Below, piece after piece: positions 23,822 to 36,389 of a stretch of DNA of 64,000 nt. Under the pieces are notes generated by a model, which saw only the letters and a program-made list of their open reading frames with translations, did no database searches and was not told the origin of the DNA. Numbering within the stretch: the first letter of the stretch is position 1; each line of letters opens with the position of its first letter. Both the position numbers and the translations under genes were made by a program. The stretch covers positions 1-64,000 of the forward strand of contig MCFE01000302.1 in NCBI GenBank assembly GCA_002104905.1. The letters run 5' to 3'. This stretch comes from Basidiobolus meristosporus CBS 931.73 (taxonomy: Eukaryota; Basidiobolomycota; Basidiobolomycetes; Basidiobolales; Basidiobolaceae).

Positions 23822-25692
23822 ACGGATGGCTGTGAATCAAGTTTAGTTTGCTGTTTAGGGGGAAGTCGGCTATGGAAAGGTGCTCACCGTCCATCTTGCA
23901 GACTCTCGCTTTGGTTTTGAGTATGGGGAGGCTTGTTGGTTCGGAGGAGAGGTGCAGCAACAATCGAGGGAGCAGAGAGGGCTTTCGAGTACTGAGTGGG
24001 GACTATTCTTTGGTTAGGAAAGGTGGAATTAAACTATATCAACGTCACGTCCAACGTGGTGAGCTTGTTCAGAGAAGAAGTAAAAAGACATATGAAAGTG
24101 TAGCTCAAGTCCAAGGAACTATAGAAGTTATTGCCCGGCTAACGCAGGGAAGATAATTAGAGTGGTTGTTCCCAAAGGTAGCGTTCGTGCGGTAGGAATC
24201 GGTGAGAAGAGACGAAAGAGTACGAAGGCAATCACGCCAGCAAGGGTGCTTTTATGGCTTGGGGATTGGGCGACATGGCGATAATTTTCCTGGTTTGATG
24301 AGTGTCTCGGCTTAAATTAGCAATACAGATAAATCAAATTCCACTACATTGCAGGAAAACACAAGTCACCGCAAAAATACCGATATCCCGGAACCACCAC
24401 CCTCTACCCCATAATTTATGAGACCACGCTGACAGATCAGACGGTTAAACGTGAGAACGATCATGGAAGTGGTTGATTTTCGGGAGATCGTGGAATGGAT
24501 GGGAGAAAACACTAGGGACCCCTCTCAAGGTGGAATTTTCGATTATTTAGGGTTACTACTTGCTTCGCAACCAGTACACCAACCCGCCCTTTTCTTCAAA
24601 ACCTTTAGTTGAAACCCCCCTCCCCCAAGAAGCCAGGTCATTCCACCTGCAGCCAATTTTTCTCATACGGATAATTCATTCCAGCTCAGTGTAGCCTCTT
24701 GATGGTATAGCAATTCTTGTGCAGGACTGTTCAGACAAGGCTCCCTTGGTAAGGCTGGGCATCATGGGTCGGTGAGCTGTCGTTAACGACTACGCTTTGC
24801 GACGAAGAGATCTTTGGTAAAATATAAGCATTGGGCTTATATTCTAGCGCGTCACAAGTGCTGGCATTTGCCTACTCAATAGACTTGTTCCTATTTCAAA
24901 AACATCACTGCTGCTGCTACCATGAACACCTGGGGCCCATGCTATGATGATGAGTAAGCAAGAATAATCACACGGAAGTGATTGTTCAATAGGTATCACG
25001 ATGATAAACCAAGTAGTGATGAATCCCAACTAATACGTAACTTGTCTATCACCTTTTGCGTTAGCAGGAATTGCACAATGCAATGACAATATCAGCCTTC
25101 CCAGAATGTGGATATCATGTGGCTCCAAGTCGCCTCAACACCAAGTAATCTCCCAATGATTCATCATGACGCCTCACCTCTGCATTTGAAAAGAGTTGGT
25201 TGCCAAGAGAACTAATTAGCTGATTGACTCGTATTGCGTCATGGATTAGGGTGATCCAAGTCCCAATGTTCCTGTTGACAGGCACGCAGATTGGAATAGG
25301 GCGGCCTAGTTCGGAACAACATGCTGGATCCCTGGTTTTCATAAATCAGATTATGTATACACTAAGACTATGCCTGCTTTAGGGCCTTCACCATTGATTA
25401 CCCTTACCCATATGGATTGCCCCATCGAAATAAATGCGAGTCTGCGGTTAGTCACAACCACTACTCATCGGTCACGAATCCCACACATGGGGTAGCCACC
25501 TCTAATCCAAAGTACTACAATGCACAGCAGTCCGTAGCAGGGAATTCATCTCGGCACCGAATGGTGAGGCCCACCCCAGAGATCCCGTTCGGTGGATAGC
25601 TGGCAACTTCGGAGTAGAAAAGGAAGGCGAGTGCGTGGAACAATTCGGCAACGTCAATCCTTCACTTCAGCCCGTTCTCCTTGATTCTAGCA
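23822..25692. other. long intergenic region
   Basis: About 1.9 kb with only short random-looking frames on both strands. No repeats, RNA genes or domain-bearing frames recognised. The right end is the GMP synthase promoter region. Confidence 0.45.
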
Positions 25693-27303
25693 ATGCCCAC
25701 CAGTACCGTTGACATGTCCAAGTTGTACGACACCGTACTCATACTGGACTTCGGCTCGCAGTTCTCCCACCTGATCACCCGTCGTGTGCGTGAGGTCGGT
25801 GTCTACTGCGAGCTTTTCCCGTGCACCCAAAGAATCAGTGATTTGCCTTTCAGCCCCAAAGGTGTCATCCTTTCGGGCAGTCCATACTCTGTTTACGATG
25901 CCGATGCTCCTCATGTGGACCCGGCAGTATTCGCCCTTGATGTCCCCGTGCTTGGCATCTGCTACGGCCTCCAGGAACTTGCCTGGGTCAATGGGTGCCA
26001 GGTTATTCCCTGTAAACATCGTGAATATGGACATGCTAAGCTGGACATTATCAAGCATGAGAGTCACCCCTTTATGGATCGGCTACTCAACACCTTGGAA
26101 GGTGAGATGCAGGTCTGGATGTCTCATGGTGATCAATTGGCTGAGCCGCTCCAGGGATATCACGTGATCGGACGGACCAGCACCGCGCCCTACGCTGCAG
26201 TCGCCAATGGAGTGAGACCGATCTTCGGGATTCAATTTCATCCGGAAGTAACCCACACGCCTCAGGGAAAGATTCTCCTTCAGAACTTCGTGGTGGATAT
26301 ATGCCAGTGCGAGCCGAATTGGACGATGGAAACATTCATTGAAAAGGAGATCGAAAGAATCCGGACGGTGGTTGGTCCAACCGCGCAAGTGATTGGAGCG
26401 GTTTCCGGGGGAGTGGATTCCACAGTTGCCGCCAAGCTGATGTCGGAGGCCATCGGGGACCGTTTCCACGCGATCCTGGTAGACAACGGTGTTATGCGAC
26501 TGAACGAGTGCGAGAACGTCAAAGCCATCCTTGGTGAACACCTGGGTATTAATCTGAAGGTCGTGGATGCCGCTGACCTATTTCTGGGAAAGCTCAAGGG
26601 GGTTTTGGATCCCGAAAGGAAGCGGAAGATTATCGGGAATACCTTCATCGAGGTATTTGAATCCGAAGCAGCCGTCATCGACAAGCAGTCCATGATGTCG
26701 GGGAGGGGGAAGATCGAGTTCTTACTCCAAGGTACACTCTATCCTGATGTCATCGAATCCATCTCTTTCAAGGGGCCCTCGGCCACCATCAAGACCCATC
26801 ACAACGTTGGGGGTCTGCTAGAGGATATGAAGCTGAGGCTTATCGAGCCATTACGAGAATTGTTTAAGGACGAAGTTCGCTCCCTGGGTAAGGTTCTGGG
26901 GATTGATGAAGAGCTCGTTTGGCGCCACCCTTTTCCTGGGCCTGGCCTTGCCATTCGAATTCTCGGCGAGGTTACGAAGAGCCAGGTTGATATTGTCCGT
27001 CACGCTGATCACATCTTTATCGAGGAGATCAAGAAAGCAAAGCTGTACCGCGAGATTAGTCAAGCCTTTACTGTGCTTCTCCCCATCAAGTCAGTTGGCG
27101 TTATGGGTGACAAGCGCACATACGAGCAGGTGATTGTATTACGGTCGGTAGAAACAACCGACTTCATGACCGCAGACTGGTATCCAATGCCGTATGATGT
27201 TATCCAGAGGATCTCCAGTAGAATCATCAACGAGGTGCCAGGCATCAACCGCGTAGTGTACGACGTGAGCACCAAGCCTCCCTCCACTATCGAATGGGAA
27301 TGA
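25693..27303 (+). CDS. GUA1: GMP synthase (glutamine-hydrolysing)
   Basis: Converts XMP to GMP with glutamine and ATP, the last step of de novo GMP synthesis. 536 residues, intronless, normal fungal length. The N-terminal class I amidotransferase domain has [12 protein letters not shown], the nucleophile in GICYGLQEL (Cys), and the His-Glu of FHPEV. The ATP-pyrophosphatase domain carries the P-loop [12 protein letters not shown], followed by [11 protein letters not shown]. The C-terminal dimerisation domain includes [17 protein letters not shown] and ends [18 protein letters not shown]. The Met at 25,693 is chosen; another in-frame Met at 25,714 would also leave the domain whole. All catalytic motifs are intact. 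Confidence 0.97.
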   Translation: MPTSTVDMSKLYDTVLILDFGSQFSHLITRRVREVGVYCELFPCTQRISDLPFSPKGVILSGSPYSVYDADAPHVDPAVFALDVPVLGICYGLQELAWVNGCQVIPCKHREYGHAKLDIIKHESHPFMDRLLNTLEGEMQVWMSHGDQLAEPLQGYHVIGRTSTAPYAAVANGVRPIFGIQFHPEVTHTPQGKILLQNFVVDICQCEPNWTMETFIEKEIERIRTVVGPTAQVIGAVSGGVDSTVAAKLMSEAIGDRFHAILVDNGVMRLNECENVKAILGEHLGINLKVVDAADLFLGKLKGVLDPERKRKIIGNTFIEVFESEAAVIDKQSMMSGRGKIEFLLQGTLYPDVIESISFKGPSATIKTHHNVGGLLEDMKLRLIEPLRELFKDEVRSLGKVLGIDEELVWRHPFPGPGLAIRILGEVTKSQVDIVRHADHIFIEEIKKAKLYREISQAFTVLLPIKSVGVMGDKRTYEQVIVLRSVETTDFMTADWYPMPYDVIQRISSRIINEVPGINRVVYDVSTKPPSTIEWE

Positions 27304-27831
27304 ATCGCTGTTTTGCAAGGTTGCGCAAACAAAAAACCATGAAATAAAAGAATTTCCCGAGCCTGCACTACATAGGATTGAATGAAGTCAGAGATGTACC
27401 CGGGTATCATCGGTCCTCATGTGGAAAATGTGAACCGATTCATTTCAGCCACCATACCATCCCCTCCCTCATCGGCCCCCGCGAAAGCCGGAAGAATACA
27501 CGTAACTGGTGAGTAAGATTGATTGGTTGCAACTGTATTATTAAGAAACAACGGTATACTTTTGTCGAAGGGTATTTTGCGTAGAGGTCAGACAACATGG
27601 CATGCGACGGTGGGAAGAAGGGAGCAAAAAGATGTGTACAAAGCAACGGAACCCCACCAAGTGATGTTCCGAAAAAAGGGTTCTCGATAGAATAGACAAC
27701 GGGAAATGGCCACTATACATTCATGGATTGCCATGCTTAAATATCAGAGTTTAACGTCACCACGGATGAGTCATGAAACTGGAGGGGGTGAGGGAGAGAG
27801 AGGGAGGGGCGGAATGACAGGAGATGATGGA
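27304..27831. other. convergent intergenic spacer with purine-rich tract
   Basis: Between GMP synthase and the minus-strand DIDxL protein. A GA-rich tract lies at about 27,781-27,815. No gene supported. Confidence 0.45.
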
Positions 27832-28770
27832 TTAGATGAATAATGCTTTTTTTAGTTTACCTAAACACTTAACCCAAAATCGGGACTTCCGGGGACGGGA
27901 CACACGGGAGGCGGATGGGCGTTGCAAAGTGGGGGATGGGGCGGATCTGGTCGATGAGTCCACTTTTTCCGACTGGACGAGTTCACCGCCTACATTTGGT
28001 TTGGAAGAAACCCCAATCTCGATCAAATTGTCAATATCTAAGGAGCGGTGGTTCAACAAAAATTGGCGCGATTTGCTGCTCAACGGGAATGTATGCCGGG
28101 TGGACAGCACGGGTAGGTTTTCCATATCCATCTCTATGATCTCTGGCCCATTGGTACTTGACTCCGAGGATAGGGACTGCTCGAAGAACCGCTCCACATC
28201 CAAAGTCCGTCGATTGTTCGCAATGGCGGAACGGCTCGGGACCAGGCTGTCAGGATAAGTTCCAATTTGTATTAGGTGATCGATATCCATGATAGGGGGG
28301 CTGGAGAGAGGGCGAGACGAGAGATTGACTGGAGGAATGGACAAGGAAGTTTCGGAGGGAGTCTTGGGAAGGATGTCGGCGCAAGTTAGAGCGGAATCCT
28401 CTGAACTTAGAGAATCTATGGATTCGTTGGAAAGTAAGCCAGGCACCATACTCTCCTTTGTAGTGGCCTGGATGGTAGGGGTGAATGAATCGGCACGGCG
28501 GTAGTCCATTGTATTTTTGCCCAAGGTAACTAGATGGTCAATGTCGAATGGCATGGTGGTGTATTGGGATTTATTCAATCGCGGTAGGGTTTGGGTGGGA
28601 GAGCCTCTTGCGACGGTGTATTTCTCGGTTTCTTGGTGGCCCATATGGAGGATGCTATCGATGTCAACAGCGGGTTGCTGCTCAAAGATATACATGGTGG
28701 GGATTTCTTGCTGGATTTGATGTGATAAAACGGTCATTAGATATTTTTCAGCGGGAAGAAAAACTTTCAA
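27832..28770 (-). CDS. disordered protein with repeated DIDxL motifs
   Basis: A 312-residue intronless protein rich in Ser, Pro and Thr, without folded domains I recognise. Four near-identical short motifs are spread along it: VDIDSILHMG, FDIDHLVTLG, MDIDHLIQIG and LDIDNLIEIG, i.e. hydrophobic-D-I-D-x-hydrophobic-hydrophobic-x-hydrophobic-G. Two weaker cousins are LDVERFFEQ and MDMENLPVL. Spacing is about 40-110 residues. This is the layout of a scaffold with multiple copies of a docking peptide. The C-terminus is basic and amphipathic (RKSRFWVKCLGKLKKALFI), which could bind membrane or a partner. A shorter form may start at the Met at residue 12 or 26. Partner unknown. Confidence 0.75.
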   Translation of the reverse strand: MKVFLPAEKYLMTVLSHQIQQEIPTMYIFEQQPAVDIDSILHMGHQETEKYTVARGSPTQTLPRLNKSQYTTMPFDIDHLVTLGKNTMDYRRADSFTPTIQATTKESMVPGLLSNESIDSLSSEDSALTCADILPKTPSETSLSIPPVNLSSRPLSSPPIMDIDHLIQIGTYPDSLVPSRSAIANNRRTLDVERFFEQSLSSESSTNGPEIIEMDMENLPVLSTRHTFPLSSKSRQFLLNHRSLDIDNLIEIGVSSKPNVGGELVQSEKVDSSTRSAPSPTLQRPSASRVSRPRKSRFWVKCLGKLKKALFI

Positions 28771-30406
28771 AGGGCGACGATGAGATCAAAAAATTATATA
28801 AAGCAAGGAGGCTTGGGGAGGGTGCTTATGTTCAGAATGGAGGAAACAATAGAATATGGTTACAGGAGAAGAAAGAAAGGTTGGCGTTTTAAACGTCAGA
28901 GGGATAGCTTGCTGTGGGGATGCAGTCGTTTTATATTCCCTTGGCGGATCAGTTTCTTATTTCGATCGCCCTGAATCCAAATAGGGTGACCTATTTGATG
29001 TGAAATACTGAATTAGTGTAATTATGTGTTAATTCCATTCAGGTGCCTACAGAGGTAATTACTGATCAGAGAGGTGCAGCTGATGCGCAGAAATCATTTC
29101 ACTTCGATAGAATCAGGAGCAGTGATCTAGGATGGATATTAAGAGTTTGATACTGTAGGTTTCATATTCATTTAATGGGCAGTCAGCAGCCAATTATTAT
29201 CGGCAAGCATGCGTTATCATTGTCATCGAGGATTCCTATTGATCGACCCGAAATAGGTAAACTAAAAATAAGCCAAACTAGTGCTCAGTCAAAGTGTCGA
29301 CGTTGATTGAGATCTAGTGATTCTGAATATGACAGTAGGCGATGTCTCACTCTGCAGCTCGCTGAGGCACCTATATTGATGACAGTTGATAACAGATGGT
29401 GGGCTTTGTAAGCTCACCAGAAGATCCAATATCCCTACGCAAGATCCTCCACTCGTACCAGCCCTAGTGGTTGGTCAATCGGTATCCCTAGTCCGCCTGG
29501 GGCATTAGCCATCGATAGTTGCTACCTATTTGCTTGAGCAATCTAAATAAATTCATTGGTGCACACTATCTCCCTCCTTGTGGACAATGATGCGTGCACC
29601 ACTAGTAGAGATCACACAAAAAACTCGAACCATTCCCGTATCATTGTCGGCAGTGGAGCGTTCCTGCTTGTGGTTGGGATTATTAATGAAGAGCGAAACA
29701 ATCTTGATTTTATTACTCAATGATGATTTAGTAGTACTGCATAGATTCAATCCTGTTGTCTATATAATTTTACTGCGGGAACAATAGGGCGCATATTCCA
29801 GACTTCATATGGCTGCAACAATTAGTGAGAGGGCTTTGTATTTGCAGCTTAGGATGGAGATGCAACAGTACAGGCTGGCAGTACTGACTAATGATAGTCA
29901 CAACGAAACTGTGGTACACCTGGTATCATGTGTAGGTGGAGGGTCAGCGAAACACATCCCTGTAAGTTTTCTAACTTCGCGCCTCTAGAAAGCCATGGCT
30001 CAAGTAACGGAGGCGTTCTCCGACTTCCATGTGGTTCAGTTGCTAATCTCCCCAGCTCCCACGGGATACTTGCCCTGTTCTCTAGATTGGCCAATGTTGG
30101 GATGATGCTAATTGAAGAAATCGCACATCAGCAAACATTAGGCTTCAAATCATATGATCAAAGCGCGCTAGTTGATTGGCCCTCTCCCAAATCATATGAT
30201 TCTCGCAATATTTATACATGAACACGAGCAAAATGTGGTATTTGCGGACAACTGGTTTGTGTTGTTTTTGAAGTGGGTTGCACCAGCTCCACAGACAGCC
30301 CCTGGGTATTCATAGGAGATGGGGAATCGGTTTACCTGTCGGGCGCCTCACTGGCCGGTCAGAACAAAGCCATTAATCGTGTGGTCTCGTATACTCGGCT
30401 AAGTAG
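28771..30406. other. intergenic region
   Basis: No gene supported over about 1.6 kb. Upstream of the DIDxL gene, TATATAA-like bases near 28,795-28,802 could be its TATA box. A plus-strand frame at 30,249-30,500 begins CGICGQL, which superficially resembles a class II amidotransferase start, but lacks an ATG in frame and nothing after it fits. Confidence 0.35.
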
Positions 30407-30643
30407 CACTCTCACGAGCGGATCGCCGAGTGGCATAGGAGGCTGGACCTTGGGAAACCACCCAAGTCCTTCCGAGAAGCCCACCCAATGTTACGCCAAT
30501 TGATTGCCAATTTGATCCGTTTTCGACGCACTGAGCATGATTCTTCTGTTCAGTACGATCAATATGAAGCGTTTAAGGAATCGGTGGTGCAACCCGTGAT
30601 CACACAGAGTCCAGCCATCAATATGAAAGTAGAATGTATATGA
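30407..30643 (+). pseudogene. orphan coding-like fragment, identity unknown
   Basis: Follows an AAGTAG that could be a splice acceptor. The 78-codon frame has strongly protein-like composition: HSHERIAEWHRRLDLGKPPK, then an amphipathic helix-like AHPMLRQLIANLIRFRR, ending NMKVECI. I could not find upstream exons that make a complete gene. Nearby plus-strand pieces at 30,781-30,831 (MDLDKPLWVRRVWAVAK) and 30,880-30,944 (IKTAWEVSKDVECMQSLK) are also protein-like. The stretch may be a decayed gene or the last exons of one I cannot assemble. The 215-codon minus-strand frame at 30,775-31,422 overlaps it and is less convincing. Confidence 0.3.
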
Positions 30644-32653
30644 CTATCTCACCTGATGATCTTTGCCCTTTGCGTGATAGCCATTCCTCGAGTGAACAGG
30701 CCAATTGTTGGGGGTGTTTGACGCGCAACACGTTGAGACGCATTTAAATCTTATGAATGACACGTTGAGGCTACTCATAGATGGACCTGGACAAGCCACT
30801 CTGGGTACGACGAGTATGGGCGGTTGCAAAGGTATTGATTCCGAAACATATTTGGAAAACCCCCGAGTAGCTTGGTAGCTATCAAGACAGCCTGGGAAGT
30901 TTCAAAAGATGTCGAGTGCATGCAAAGCCTCAAACTCCTTTTATGAGGTGAAACAAGTAACGAGAGGTGTGAGAACCATCGGGTTTCGTCAATGTTCCCA
31001 AAGCTTCCTTCCCGGTACAGGTTATTCAGCACTGTCTCATCACAGCATGGTTGATGTGGACAGATTCCTAAACCTTGGATGCTCCTATCTTGGGTCTTAT
31101 GCACCTTTTTCCACAAGAACCACCGAGAAGTCGGCGTCGATCCGTTGGGCAGCTTCTGGGCTTTCCCAGAATTTCTGGGAATTACCAGAATCATGTTACT
31201 CAGCTTTCGGATACCGCCTATGCTGATGGTTTGAATGAAACCGTTTGCCGGGATTGGAGGCGCTGGTAAGATAACGGATTGGTGGTCTTTACCTACGGAT
31301 TTGTTATTTCGAAATGGTACACTTGTTCCACACGGCTGGCCCCCTACACTGAGTAACTTCCAGCCATGGTCTCCGGGCTTGCACTCTACAATAAAGCTTT
31401 GGCTGCAATTGGGCGTTTGCACCTGAGCAGCCGGATAGGGAAATCATAGGATTCTGAAAATCAAGCTTGCTTTGGCCTGATGGGAGTGACATATGCCACA
31501 CGAATATACGGTGGAAGTGACGAAGATTCTCATCTAATTCATTAGTTGCCATCGATCAACCTTTCTTATTTCTCGATTACCAAGTGGATAGTGTTCCGTA
31601 GTCGGAGTATTGCTATGGCTTGCATATGTTTGCTCTAACACGACACGTTTGGTAACCCGAACGTGTATAAGTCACAGCGATTCCAGTATTTTTCCAGGCG
31701 CGATGTTTATATCATTGAATAGTACTCTCTCTAGTCCTTAAACTCCAACTGATCCAATGCGTGGCAAGTTGATATTCAAATTAACAAGTCAGATGGAGTC
31801 AAGAGAATATGCCCTTCTCACTAGCTGGTACCTAAATACTGCAATTATGTAAATATGTCATTTGTAGAACTTTTGTAGTCAAACAATAAACCCAAGGGAG
31901 GGTGTGCTGTGAAGCGTGCAAAGCTATGACTCTTCAGCCTGTTGCAATTGGCTGTTGAGCATCCAATCTATTCATAAATCGTAAGTTTGTAAGTTTCTAC
32001 ACTCCTATGCTCAATCCAACAATACCTTTGGGGAATTGAAGTCCTAGAGTGCTCTCTGCAGTAACTAGAGAGCTGATCTATATTTTGGCTATATATCAAT
32101 AGCACTACAAACAATAAATTCATAATGCAATATCTCATTTTGTGTCAATGTGGTACTCACTTATTATAAGATTAATGCTTATGCCCCTGACCTAATTCCA
32201 CACACTATCCTTTTATATCTGAGAATGGCTCATGTATTGATGGTCATCTGGTTGCTTAAATGTATCCCAAAGACTGCAAACCATTCACCTAGTTGTTGTA
32301 TTACATATAGTGCTTTGACAGTACTCTCAATAGTTCTACTGATATAACTTCCCTAAGAAAAATCTAGAAACAGCCAGCAGAATGCCATCACAATATCAGC
32401 TGAATTACAAGTTTCTCAAAACTGACATCTTTTAATATCTTGGGTACTTGCTGTTAGCCAGACAAGGTCACATTTTCCAGGATAAGATTACACCAATTAA
32501 AACAATACAAGATTTGGTAATAGGCTGTTCACTACTTCCACCAAAAGTAGCAACTAAAAATCTGAAGAAAAAATACCAGCTGAAGCCAGCTATACACTAT
32601 TTGACACCATAACAACAGGAGCCAGAAATCAGATGAATTCCAAGTTTGAGGTT
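30644..32653. other. transition zone into the repeat block
   Basis: Gene-like sequence fades here and CpG becomes rare beyond about 31,700. A plus-strand segment at about 32,381-32,610 reads as a protein fragment with stops (QDKITPIKTIQDLVIGCSLL...KKKYQLKPAIHYL), probably a degraded repeat ORF of unknown type. Nothing else recognised. Confidence 0.35.
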
Positions 32654-33415
32654 AGACTTGTTCTGATGGATAGTGCCAGCTAGTTTATAGTGCCAGATAG
32701 ATCTGGCTCTATAATATCTACCATGATGCCAGTGGTAGGACACAGTTACTAGTAATTCTGCACAATCTTACTTATATTGCTCAGAATAATGCTTTTCTTG
32801 CTTTATTAACTCTTCATAATGCTCCAGACACATTACTCTCACAGCATGTCTTCCTGTATAAGTACACTGCATATTAATAAATATCTTACTATTTTACCTA
32901 TTCTGCTGTTTTCTCTAGTATATGACTTTCCTCTGTATTTACATGCCAATATGATGAGTATCTTTAGATATCCAAATGTATGCTCTACTCTCACTCTGAA
33001 GGATTAAATATTTCATTGTAGTGCTTCTACTTCCTGCTAAGCACACAATTCCTTGGCTTCCTATAAGCTGTGATGCATCCTAATATCTGACAACCCACTC
33101 CTGTATAAGCTAGGTCTGCATTACATTTCTACCCTCTACTGAATTCTGGATGATCCTCTACCCAAAGTGCTTTTACATGCTTACTTCCAGCAAATGGCCC
33201 ACTAAACCAGATGATGTTACCTAGAATGTCAGATAGTGCTTGAAACTTTACACAGTATGCCTTGTATTTGCCAGAATAAAAGTGGCTCTCCCCTCTAGAA
33301 GGTCAGTTAATCCTCATTGGGAAGGTATTCAAAATACTCCTAATATGGAACATGCTGCCAAATACTCTGGGATATGGAATTCAATTGGAGCTTCTGAACC
33401 TAGCCCCTATCAGAA
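32654..33415 (-). mobile_element. truncated Harbinger element (copy 3)
   Basis: Begins with the family inverted repeat AGACTTGTTCTGATGGATAG, reading inward from the left. It then matches, in reverse, the 3' part of the transposase at 36,390-37,274, through many substitutions and stops, until about 33,415, where homology stops abruptly near the codons for the segment SGAPI-like/SNRLPY. Its other half is missing. No matching target duplication can be defined because one end is lost. Confidence 0.75.
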
Positions 33416-34788
33416 ATAATTAGGTCCCTCAGGTGGATCCAATCCTGATCAACCATCAGGATCCTGCAATGAGACCATGATGATGCTGGCAGCTTGGAAC
33501 TATTAACCCTCTACACAATCTTATGACAGGATTGTGATGGTGTTTTTCTGATTTTACTGCCAAAATAGAGCTAAAACTTGATGGTGTTTTAGCAGTCTTA
33601 TGACAAGAATTGCATGGCATTCCAACAGTCTTGATGCACTCTATATTTATTTGAGCAGACCTAGCTGGCTACTGCATCCAATTGCCTTAAATGGCATGAT
33701 ACTTGACAGTGTTCAGATGGCCTCATTGCAAACCTTTGTTGGCATTATTATGGTAGTGTGGTGGCCTACAATTGGTACTGGATAATGCTATGGTTCCAAT
33801 ATGCCAAATGGTATTTCCTATTTCTACCTCCCCTTGTGACATTCATATTTCCACTGCAGAGTCACCCCTCTCTATTTGCTTACCCACTACTACCATGAGT
33901 ATTTCACATAGAGTTTAAATCAAACAAAACCATGGCCTCCTGGTTACTAACAGCATTTATCTTGCAAGCATATTCTTGATTGCTGCCACTTTTGCCATAA
34001 ATACCTCTTGAATATCTGCAAAGAACTTCTGGGTATTGAGCCAATAGACTTGTTCCATCATACCGTGCCAGGGCACGCGGCGCGATCCGTGGTTGCAAAG
34101 AACGATTGGGCGCAATATTATAGCTACCAGAAGGCAGGATCATTCTTGGACAATTTCACACTATGCGGGACAATCTTGCACACTATGGCACAATCTGACA
34201 CAATGAGGTTGGCGCGGATAATTGCGCCAACTCGTAATGCTTGCATCACGTGCGCGATTGGATACCGCTATAATGGCAGGTAAAATCCGGTATTTGGATA
34301 TGTTTCTTTAATGTAAATGGAAATAAATGTGTATCACACTATAAACTACACTGATACTTACCATTTTGGTTACCCTCACTCCAATTGGATGGTATCTCAG
34401 TGGTTAATTGGTCCAAAAGTATCCTGAAGCTGGCAGCCCCCAATTGGCTCATTGACTACTGAAAAAGCTACCTGATTCGCCATCAAATACCCCATTTTGC
34501 CCATTGAGCAAGTAAATCCCTGATCCTAGTGATTGGGCAAGGTGTCATAGCTAGCACGCAAGCAATCGTGTAGGTGCAAAACAAATCCAATAGCTGCACT
34601 GGTATTACAGATGACGTATATATATGCAGGGTGTTTATTTATAGGGGTTCTGTCTCAAATGTGAGATGACCTTGATATTACTTATATCAAAAATTTGATG
34701 ATCACTGATTTGCGATGGCTCGATTTGGATCGCAAAAAAAAAGGGTTGTCGGGATCATTACAAATGTGAGCGATTCAAAGCAATCGCA

Positions 34789-36030
34789 TCATCTTCTCCT
34801 GGGTTTTTTTCTCACAGGGATTACTACTGAAGCATTTGGTAGTGACTCACTTTGCACACCTATACTACTTCCTGGCTGACTATCATCTTGGCTACTTGTG
34901 TATTTGTAGTCAGTATTTTGCCTCCTAGTTGATGAGTGCGATGCTGCAGCTTGGCCGCGCTGAATTGCTCCGACTGAACCAACTGAACCAACTGAACCGG
35001 CCTGTAGTGCCACACGCTGACGTGTTCTTTTATTTGCCAAGGGCTCCGGTGGTTGAGGCACTTCATGTTGGTCATCATCAGTCAGTTCACCAGAAGTAAC
35101 TTGCTGATGGTCAGGCAAAACGGCACGCGCAGGCACGCCTTGACATGTTGAGATGGCCCTTGGCTGAGTTCAATGTGATGCCGCATGTTGATGCGACTTG
35201 GTCCGCTCCAATGGACTTGTGTCTAAATGAGCAGTTTGGCGAGTTCTGGTAGTTTTGCTCTGAAGCGTGCGCGTTGACTTGACGCGGGGCGTTCTGGTAA
35301 AGGGTGTTGGCGTGGTCTGGACTGACGTGCGCTGGCGCGCTGTGGTTGCAAGAGATGGTAGGGAATCCAGCAAGGCGTGCTGGCGCGATCTGGACAATGT
35401 TACTCGCGGTCTGTATTCTTCCTCCTGAAGCTCACCATCTGATTCCTCAAGGTATTCACTTACCCTCTGTCTGATACTTTGGAGCTGTTGCCTGGATGAG
35501 TCCTGTGTATATTGCTCTTGGAAGCCACTTAGCTCTACTAATATATCACGTAGTACATTAGTCATTTGAGGCAAAAACTCATTCAAAATCTCTTTGGTTC
35601 CCAAAGTTGAGGCACGAACGGATGCGTCCGGCCTGTACTGTGCAAATTGCGCGCGAAATTGTTCCCGCGTGGCTTCCTCGTCAAATCCCCTCACTCTCAG
35701 CTCATTCTTGATTTCAATACTTGTCTTGTTATATATCTTTTTACATACATCGGCTGGCATCTTGATGTAGAACTCATGCCACAGCTTTCTACTCATATTC
35801 TTCCATCTTTGTCAACTCTCTGAGGTATCTAGTTCTGCTAGATTAATCAGTAGTGCCCAAATATCTGTATGAAGGCTCATCATAGACACTTGGGCCATAC
35901 TAAAATCATTTGGCAAGAACTCGAAAGGATCCAACATCGACTTTTCTGGTCCGGACCGCGCTTGTGAGCTGGGGGATGGGTTTTGTCTGGGTTGTACTAA
36001 AGATGAGTTGAGACTTGGTATGGGGACCAT
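34789..36030 (-). pseudogene. second Harbinger ORF (accessory DNA-binding type), two in-frame TGA codons
   Basis: One continuous frame of about 414 codons broken only by TGA at 35,812-35,814 and 35,170-35,172. The middle part (MSRKLWHEFYIKMPADVCKK...IEIKNELRVRGFDEEATREQF) is helical. The C-terminal part is low complexity with GSVGSVGSVG and ends VRKKPRRR, a likely nuclear signal. Harbinger elements usually encode a Myb/SANT-like partner that helps the transposase reach DNA and the nucleus. The position and orientation fit, but I do not see a clear Myb motif. The second TGA aligns with CAA in copy 2, so the ancestral codon was probably CGA. The first TGA is present in both copies. Confidence 0.55.
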
Positions 36031-36389
36031 AGCAACGGATTTGGATACTTATACAGCAGTATATTGGCATCAACCTGGTCTTATATGAAATATATATGAA
36101 AACTAAAGTGATTGTTGAATTTTCCATATATTATGCATGATGCATCTCGGATGGCGTTGACATGGATCAGATCACATCAATCGCAGATTTCCTATTTGAT
36201 TATAGACCTATGATTAAAGCATCAATAAAAGTACCAATGCATTGTTTGCGGATGATTTTTGCGACATAATGATGGGATACATGGCAATTGATGGAGATTT
36301 AACCATAATGTGTTAAAAATCAGATAAATAACGCAGATCACGCCAAATCAATTCAAACCGCCTCCATACAATCATCCATCAATTTTAAT

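Noticed and set aside
26083-26541. 152-codon minus-strand frame
   Set aside because: Antisense to the uninterrupted GMP synthase gene.
30249-30500. CGICGQL start of a class II glutamine amidotransferase
   Set aside because: No in-frame ATG before the Cys and none of the following family motifs; most likely chance.
30775-31422. 215-codon minus-strand frame
   Set aside because: No domain, odd composition, and overlaps plus-strand pieces that look more protein-like; kept out as a gene.
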